From Mayfieldus sp038040285 (lineage in GTDB: Bacteria; Actinomycetota; Thermoleophilia; Solirubrobacterales; 70-9): DNA of 26,184 nt. Each line of letters opens with the position of its first letter. Position 1 is the first letter of the stretch. Positions 21,677 through 26,184 of this stretch are shown here, in pieces. The stretch is taken from the NCBI GenBank assembly GCA_038040285.1, contig JBBPIN010000031.1, forward strand, positions 1 to 26,184, read 5' to 3'. Position numbers and translations under genes: made by a program. The notes below the pieces were generated by a model. The model was not told where the DNA came from. It made no database searches and saw only the letters and a list, made by a program, of their open reading frames with translations.

Positions 21677-22765
21677 TCAGGCGACCGCTTTGACCTTGTC
21701 CTCGATCGTCTCGAGCAGTTCGTTCCAGGACTTGACGAACGCCTCAGCGCCCTCCTTCTGCAGGCGGGTGGCGAGAGCGTCGGTGTCGATCTCTGCCTCG
21801 TTGAAGGCCGCCAGTACCTCCTCCGCGTCGCCGCCGTCGGGGGGCAGCGACTCGCGGACCTGGCCGTGGTCGGCGAAGGCGAGCAGCGTCTTGTCGGGCA
21901 TCGTGTTGATCGTCAGCGGCGCCGCCAGCGCCTCGACGTAGAGGACGTCGGAGGCCTCGGGATCCTTGGTACCGGTGCTCGCCCAGAGCAGGCGCTGCGG
22001 CCGCGCGCCCTCGTTCTCGAGCCGCTGCCAGCGATCGGAGTCGTGCAGCTCGCGATAGGCGCAGTAGGCTCGCTTGGCGACCGCGATGCCGAGCGTGTCG
22101 CGCAGTTCGTCCGGCACCTCGTCGATCACCGCTTTGTCCCAACGGCTGATGAACAGCGAGGCGACCGATGGCACGTCGGGATCGTCTCCGTCTTCGATCC
22201 GCCGCTCGATGCCGCGCATGTAGGCCTCGGCGGCGGCGAGGTAGTGCTCGGTCGAGAACAGCAGAGTCACGTTGATAGGGATCGCGGCGTGGATCGACTC
22301 TTCGATCGCCTTGGACCCGGCCATCGTCCCGGGGATCTTGATGAACACGTTGTTGCGCCTCGACTCGATGTGCAGCCGCTCGGCCTGCTCGATCGTCGCC
22401 TCGCCGTCGTCGGCGATCAGCGGCGAGACCTCGAGCGAGACCCAACCATCGACGGCGTCGGTGCGCTCGTGGACGGCGACGAAGAGGTCTGCCGCCTCGC
22501 GCAGGTCCTCCAGCGCCAGCTCGAAGAACAGGTCCTCACCCGAGCGCCCCTGGTCGTGCAGGGCGCGGATCGAGTCGTCGTAGGCGGACCCGGAGCCGAT
22601 CGCGTTGTCGAAGATCGTCGGGTTGGAGGTGAGCCCGGTGACCGACAGCTCGTCTATGTAGTTGCGCAGCTTGCCGCTCGCCAGCATGTCGCGGTCGATG
22701 TTGTCGACCCAGAGGCTCTGGCCAAGCTCGTGCAGCCGCCGCGTGGGGTTGTCCTCGGCGCTCAT
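21677..22765 (-). CDS. tal: Transaldolase
   Basis: 362 residues from the ATG at 22763-22765, with GGAGA upstream; a longer frame to 22798 would run into the hairpin repeat. It transfers a dihydroxyacetone unit in the non-oxidative pentose phosphate pathway. Motifs: LGQSLWVDNIDRDML (14-28), VTGLTSNPTIFDNAI (42-56), NNVFIKIPGT with the Schiff-base lysine K143, INVTLLFS, and WASTGTKDP. The length and motifs mark the longer actinobacterial/cyanobacterial type. It lies between tkt (55-bp gap carrying the 51-bp repeat) and pgi in one operon. Confidence 0.96.
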   Translation of the reverse strand: MSAEDNPTRRLHELGQSLWVDNIDRDMLASGKLRNYIDELSVTGLTSNPTIFDNAIGSGSAYDDSIRALHDQGRSGEDLFFELALEDLREAADLFVAVHERTDAVDGWVSLEVSPLIADDGEATIEQAERLHIESRRNNVFIKIPGTMAGSKAIEESIHAAIPINVTLLFSTEHYLAAAEAYMRGIERRIEDGDDPDVPSVASLFISRWDKAVIDEVPDELRDTLGIAVAKRAYCAYRELHDSDRWQRLENEGARPQRLLWASTGTKDPEASDVLYVEALAAPLTINTMPDKTLLAFADHGQVRESLPPDGGDAEEVLAAFNEAEIDTDALATRLQKEGAEAFVKSWNELLETIEDKVKAVA

Positions 22766-22775
22766 AGCACTCTCC

Positions 22776-22826
22776 GTTCGCGCTCGGCCCACAGCCAAGC
22801 TCCTTTGCTGAGCCTCGCGCTCACAG
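22776..22826. repeat. Dispersed 51-bp hairpin repeat, copy 2
   Basis: 46/51 identical to the copy at 11297-11347. Here the inner part also pairs (AGCCAAG-CTC-CTTTGCT, one mismatch), so an almost complete long hairpin can form. It fills the tkt-tal gap: its right end holds the tkt stop codon and its left end abuts the tal ribosome site. It may attenuate or stabilise the operon mRNA. Confidence 0.75.
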
Positions 22827-24881
22827 TAATTCCCTCGCCGCCTCGACCACGCGATCCGGAGTGAAGCCGAACTTCCGTTGCAGCTCGGTGAGCGGCGCCG
22901 AGGCGCCGAATGTGTGCATGCCGACGATCTGGCCCTGCGGGCCGACGTAGCGGTCCCAGCCCAGGGTCGAGGCCTGCTCGACCGCGACCCGTGCCTGTAC
23001 CGACTTGGGAAGGACGCTCTCGCGGTATTCCTCGGACTCGTTGTCGAACAGGTACCAGGAGGGCAGGCTCACGACCCGGGCGCGGACCCCCTCGCCGCTC
23101 AGCTCCTCATACGCGTCCACCGCGAGCTGCACCTCGCTGCCGGTCGCGATCAGGATCACCTGCGGCTCGCCCTCGCAGTCGGCAAGCACGTAGCCGCCGC
23201 GGCGCAATCCCTCGGCGGAGGCGTAGCGCGTGCGGTCCAGCGTCGGCACGTCCTGGCGGGTCAGCACCAGCGCCGTCGGCTGGTGGCGCTGCTGCATGAT
23301 CACCCGCCACGCTTCGGCGACCTCGTTGCCGTCGCAGGGGCGAATCACGTTGAGACCGGGCATCGCTCGAAGGGAGGCGAGCTGCTCGACCGGCTGGTGC
23401 GTCGGCCCGTCCTCGCCAAGCCCGATCGAGTCGTGGGTGAACCAGTGCACGAGCGGCAGCTCCATCAGCGCCGAAAGGCGGATCGCGGGCCGCGCGTAGT
23501 CGGAGAAGATCAGATACGTGGACCAGACCGGGCGCAGCTTGCTCAGCGAGAGGCCGTTGGAGATCGCCGCCGACTCGTGCTCGCGGATCCCATAGTGAAG
23601 CTCGCGGCCGCCGCGGTCCTCGGGCGAGAAGGTCCCGGCGTCCTCGAAGTCGAGGCTGCTCGAGGCCGAGCCGGTGAGGTCGGCCGAGCCGCTAACCAGC
23701 CACGGCACCCGCGGTGCGATCGCGTTCAGGACCTTGTTGGATGACTTGCGGGTGGCAATCCCCTTCGGGTCGGCGTCGAAGCTCGGAATGTCGTTGTCCC
23801 AACCGTCCGGAAGCTCGCGGTGCTGCATCTGGTCGATCCCGTCGGCGAGGGTCTCGTACTCGCGGTGGTAGCTGACCTGGAGCCGCCCCCACTCCTTGCG
23901 CAGGCGCTCACCACGCTCCCCGATGCCGGCCGCGAAGTGCTCATAGACGCCGTCGGGGACCAGGAACTCGGCGTCCTCGGGCCAGCCGTAGGCGCGCTTG
24001 GTCTCGCGCACCTCCTCCTCACCCAGCGGCTCGCCGTGCGCCTCCGCCGTGTCCTGCTTGTGCGGCGACCCGTAGCCGATGTGGCTGTCTACGATGATCA
24101 GGGTCGGGCGGTCGCGCTCCTCGCGGAAGGTCTCGAAGGCGCGGGTGAGCAGCTCGAGGTCGTTGGCGTCGCCGACCCTGGTCACGTTCCACCCGTAGCC
24201 CATGAAGCGGGCCGCAACGTCGTCCGTGTAGGTGATCTCGGTGTGGCCGTCGATCGAGATGTGGTTGTTGTCGTAGATCCAGCAGAGGTTGTCGAGCTGC
24301 TGGTGTCCCGCCAGCGACGCGGCCTCGCTCGAAACCCCCTCCATCATGTCCCCGTCGCCGCAGACCGCGTAGACGTCGAAGTCGAACATCTGAAGGCCGG
24401 GCCGGTTGAACTGCGCCGCCTGCCACTTGCTGGCGATCGCCATCCCGACCGAGGTGGCGACGCCCTGGCCGAGCGGGCCGGTGGTGGTCTCGACCCCAGA
24501 GGTGAGGTGGTATTCGGGATGCCCGGCGGCATGGGAGTCGAGCTGGCGGAACGCCTTGATGTCATCGAGGCTGACGCTCGGCTCGCCGAGCGTCTCGTAG
24601 TCGGGGTCGACGGCCCGCACCCCGGTCAGGTGAAGCAGCGAGTAGAGCAGCATCGAGGCGTGCCCGACCGAGAGCACGAAGCGATCGCGGTTGGGCCAGA
24701 TCGGGTCGGCGGGGTCGAAGCGCAGGAAGCGCTGCCACAGCGTGTAGGCCATCGGCGCCAGCGCCATCGGCGTGCCGGGGTGGCCCGAGTTGGCCTTCTG
24801 GATCGCGTCGATCGACAGCGTGCGGATCGTGTTGATGCACAGCGTGTCGATGTCGGTTTTCGGCGCGGCCGCTACTTCCAT
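22821..24881 (-). CDS. tkt: Transketolase
   Basis: 686 residues from the ATG at 24879-24881 (GGAG 7 nt upstream). Thiamine-diphosphate enzyme that moves two-carbon units in the non-oxidative pentose phosphate pathway. Motifs: NSGHPGTPMALAP (31-43, H34), SVGHASMLLYSLLH, LTSGVETTTGPLGQGVATS, the ThDP/metal motif VCGDGDMMEGVSSEAA (173-188), DNNHISIDG, the Pyr domain start PWLVSGSADLTGS (393-405), LHYGIREH with the catalytic Glu E434, and WFTHDSIGLGEDGPTHQPVE. The length fits complete two-domain TKTs. First gene of tkt-tal-pgi-HAD; divergent from rpiA by 44 bp, so the two pentose-phosphate units share a control region. Confidence 0.97.
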   Translation of the reverse strand: MEVAAAPKTDIDTLCINTIRTLSIDAIQKANSGHPGTPMALAPMAYTLWQRFLRFDPADPIWPNRDRFVLSVGHASMLLYSLLHLTGVRAVDPDYETLGEPSVSLDDIKAFRQLDSHAAGHPEYHLTSGVETTTGPLGQGVATSVGMAIASKWQAAQFNRPGLQMFDFDVYAVCGDGDMMEGVSSEAASLAGHQQLDNLCWIYDNNHISIDGHTEITYTDDVAARFMGYGWNVTRVGDANDLELLTRAFETFREERDRPTLIIVDSHIGYGSPHKQDTAEAHGEPLGEEEVRETKRAYGWPEDAEFLVPDGVYEHFAAGIGERGERLRKEWGRLQVSYHREYETLADGIDQMQHRELPDGWDNDIPSFDADPKGIATRKSSNKVLNAIAPRVPWLVSGSADLTGSASSSLDFEDAGTFSPEDRGGRELHYGIREHESAAISNGLSLSKLRPVWSTYLIFSDYARPAIRLSALMELPLVHWFTHDSIGLGEDGPTHQPVEQLASLRAMPGLNVIRPCDGNEVAEAWRVIMQQRHQPTALVLTRQDVPTLDRTRYASAEGLRRGGYVLADCEGEPQVILIATGSEVQLAVDAYEELSGEGVRARVVSLPSWYLFDNESEEYRESVLPKSVQARVAVEQASTLGWDRYVGPQGQIVGMHTFGASAPLTELQRKFGFTPDRVVEAARELL

Positions 24882-24910
24882 GCCTGGCTCCGATCCTAGT
24901 GATCGCTGAA

Positions 24911-24916
24911 TAGATT
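24911..24916 (+). promoter_or_regulatory. Leaderless -10-like box of rpiA
   Basis: TAGATT lies 9 nt before the GTG at 24926; no Shine-Dalgarno is present. It sits in the 44-bp gap shared with the divergent tkt gene. Confidence 0.45.
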
Positions 24917-24925
24917 CCCGAGTAC

Positions 24926-25588
24926 GTGGCCGATCAAACCGACGCCGAGACCGAGAAGCGACTCGCGGCCGAAGCCGCCGCGGAGCTGGTCGAGGACGGG
25001 ATGACAGTCGGCCTCGGCACCGGCTCGACCGTTGCCTACCTGCTTCCGCCGCTCGCCGAGCGCGGCCTGCAACTGCGCTGCGTCGCCACCTCGGTGGAGA
25101 CCGAGGAGCGGGGGCGCGAGCTGGGCTTGACGGTGGAGGCATTCGACGCGCTGGACCGGCTCGACATCGCGATCGACGGCGCGGACCAGATCGCGCCCGA
25201 CGGATGGTTGGTCAAGGGCGGCGGCGGCGCCCACACCCGGGAGAAGATCGTCGCCGCAACGGCGCAGCGCTTCGTGGTGATCGCTGACTCCGGCAAGCCG
25301 ACTGATGAGCTGGCGCCACCGGTGCCGTTGGAGCTGTTCGAGTTCGGGCTCTCCGCAACGATGACGCGGCTCGGCGAGCTCGGCGAGGTGCGTCGTCGCG
25401 ATGCTCGCTTAAGTCCCGACGGCGGCGTAATCGCCGACTTCTTCGGCGAGGTCGGCGACCCGGCCGAGCTGGCCGCACGGCTGACGGCCGAGCCCGGCGT
25501 CGTCGACCACGGCCTGTTCCCGGCGTCGATGGTCAGCGACGTGTTGATCGGCCGAGGCGGCGAGGTCGAGCGATTGACGATCGCCTGA
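24926..25588 (+). CDS. rpiA: Ribose-5-phosphate isomerase A
   Basis: 220 residues from a GTG start. It interconverts ribose 5-phosphate and ribulose 5-phosphate. Motifs: GMTVGLGTGSTVAYLL (25-40, phosphate-binding GTGST), ATSVETEERGRELG, DIAIDGADQI (80-89), and VKGGGGAHTREKI (96-108) with catalytic Glu E106 and Lys K107; the usual form KGGGAALTREK is slightly changed here. GLFPASMVSDVLIG is the conserved C-terminal part. Divergent from tkt, which supports coordinated control of the non-oxidative pentose phosphate pathway. The following methyltransferase starts 74 bp later. Confidence 0.96.
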   Translation: MADQTDAETEKRLAAEAAAELVEDGMTVGLGTGSTVAYLLPPLAERGLQLRCVATSVETEERGRELGLTVEAFDALDRLDIAIDGADQIAPDGWLVKGGGGAHTREKIVAATAQRFVVIADSGKPTDELAPPVPLELFEFGLSATMTRLGELGEVRRRDARLSPDGGVIADFFGEVGDPAELAARLTAEPGVVDHGLFPASMVSDVLIGRGGEVERLTIA

Positions 25589-25662
25589 GAAGAGAGCGGG
25601 AGCGAACGACGGCGACGGCGCTGTGGCGAAGACAGCTGCGCGCGATCGCCCTGCTGCCGGCC

Positions 25663-26133
25663 ATGGTGGCGGTCGTCGTACCGGCCCTGTTCGTTTGGGC
25701 ATACGGCGCCCACTTCGGATGGGACCTGCCGGCGCCGGCGTCGATCCTGCTGGTCATCGCGGGACTCGGCCTGCTCGGCGTTGGGCTGTGGCTCTGGCTC
25801 GAGACGATCCGTCTCTTCGTCTCGGTCGGGAAGGGCACGCTGGCGCCCTGGGACCCGCCGCGCAGGTTCGTCGTCAGCGGGCCCTACCGGCGCGTGCGCA
25901 ACCCGATGATCAGCGCCCTCGGCTTCGTGCTGCTGGGCGAGGCGGCGCTGCTGGGGTCGGGGGCCGTGTTGATCCTGTTCGCGGGCTTCGCGATCGTCAA
26001 CGCGATCTACATCCCTCTGGTCGAGGAGCCGGGCCTGATGCGCCGCTTCGGCGGGGACTACGAGGAGTACAGGCGCGCCGTGCCGCGCTGGATCCCGCGC
26101 CGCAGGCCGTGGTCGCAGAGCGGGGGCAGCTAG
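25663..26133 (+). CDS. Isoprenylcysteine carboxyl methyltransferase / PEMT-like membrane protein
   Basis: 156 residues from the ATG at 25663. The frame is open further upstream with hydrophobic sequence (LRAIALLPA), so the true start may be earlier, but no ATG, GTG or TTG lies in frame there. Four or so transmembrane helices (VAVVVPALFVWAYG; SILLVIAGLGLLGVGLWLWL; ISALGFVLLGEAALLG; GAVLILFAGFAIVNAIYI). The family signature is clear: SGPYRRVRNPM (the usual HP is NP here) and EEPGLMRRFGGDYEEYRRAV followed by PRWIPRR. These enzymes use S-adenosylmethionine in the membrane; bacterial members often have unknown substrates. Downstream of rpiA on the same strand. Confidence 0.85.
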   Translation: MVAVVVPALFVWAYGAHFGWDLPAPASILLVIAGLGLLGVGLWLWLETIRLFVSVGKGTLAPWDPPRRFVVSGPYRRVRNPMISALGFVLLGEAALLGSGAVLILFAGFAIVNAIYIPLVEEPGLMRRFGGDYEEYRRAVPRWIPRRRPWSQSGGS

Positions 26134-26144
26134 GCCGTCCTAAC

Positions 26145-26168
26145 CCCGAGTAGCTGCAACAACTCGGG
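26145..26168 (+). terminator. Hairpin after the methyltransferase gene
   Basis: CCCGAGT (26145-26151), 10-nt loop, ACTCGGG (26162-26168), 12 bp after the TAG stop. No U-run follows (CTCATCTC), so it is a candidate terminator only. Confidence 0.5.
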
Positions 26169-26184
26169 CTCATCTCACCGTCCC

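Overview
The window is a GC-rich chromosomal segment of an actinobacterium, most likely of the Thermoleophilia/Solirubrobacterales type. That placement is an inference from gene content: a zinc-ribbon/kinase-like/ATPase/TPR/cyclase giant, a secreted protein with the NGGWxxFxxFKNQGDCVSF motif, many GTG/TTG starts, and several genes that look leaderless. No rRNA or marker gene fixes the taxon.

Layout. Positions 1-7060 look accessory, with visibly lower GC, loose spacing and hairpin-rich gaps. They hold a truncated secreted PD40/TolB-like beta-propeller protein (minus), a small secreted protein (1309-1905, plus), a RES-Xre toxin-antitoxin operon with an unrecognised third gene (minus, 4194 down to 2282), and, divergently from the antitoxin, a compact plus-strand cassette. 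The cassette encodes a 43-residue proline-rich peptide ending in Gly, an E2-E1 ubiquitin-like conjugation fusion, and a JAMM/JAB isopeptidase (4280-6617). This module ends about 450 bp before two tandem tRNA-Ser genes (CGA and GGA anticodons). It is the most interesting part of the window: a bacterial ubiquitin-like conjugation/deconjugation set with no visible Ubl and no CD-NTase, sharing an 85-bp divergent control region with a toxin-antitoxin pair.

Positions 7341-16619 carry housekeeping and signalling genes: pncB (NAD salvage), tadA (tRNA wobble deaminase), a secreted subtilisin-like protease, a UspA protein, a 30-residue membrane peptide, an MBL-fold hydrolase, and a 1455-residue zinc-ribbon/kinase-like/AAA/TPR/class III cyclase protein. 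A large multi-pass membrane protein (16649-18988) and a small coiled-coil membrane protein follow.

Positions 19341-25588 are a central-carbon cluster. tkt, tal, pgi and a HAD phosphatase form a minus-strand operon (pgi and the HAD gene overlap by a TTGA), and rpiA is divergent from tkt. Together they cover the non-oxidative pentose phosphate pathway and its entry to glycolysis. An ICMT/PEMT-like membrane methyltransferase closes the window.

Two genome-wide themes are visible. A 51-bp hairpin repeat (46/51 identical between copies) sits at the 3' end of two minus-strand genes and supplies the same Leu-stop to both. A TANNNT box recurs 7-9 nt before start codons that lack a Shine-Dalgarno sequence.
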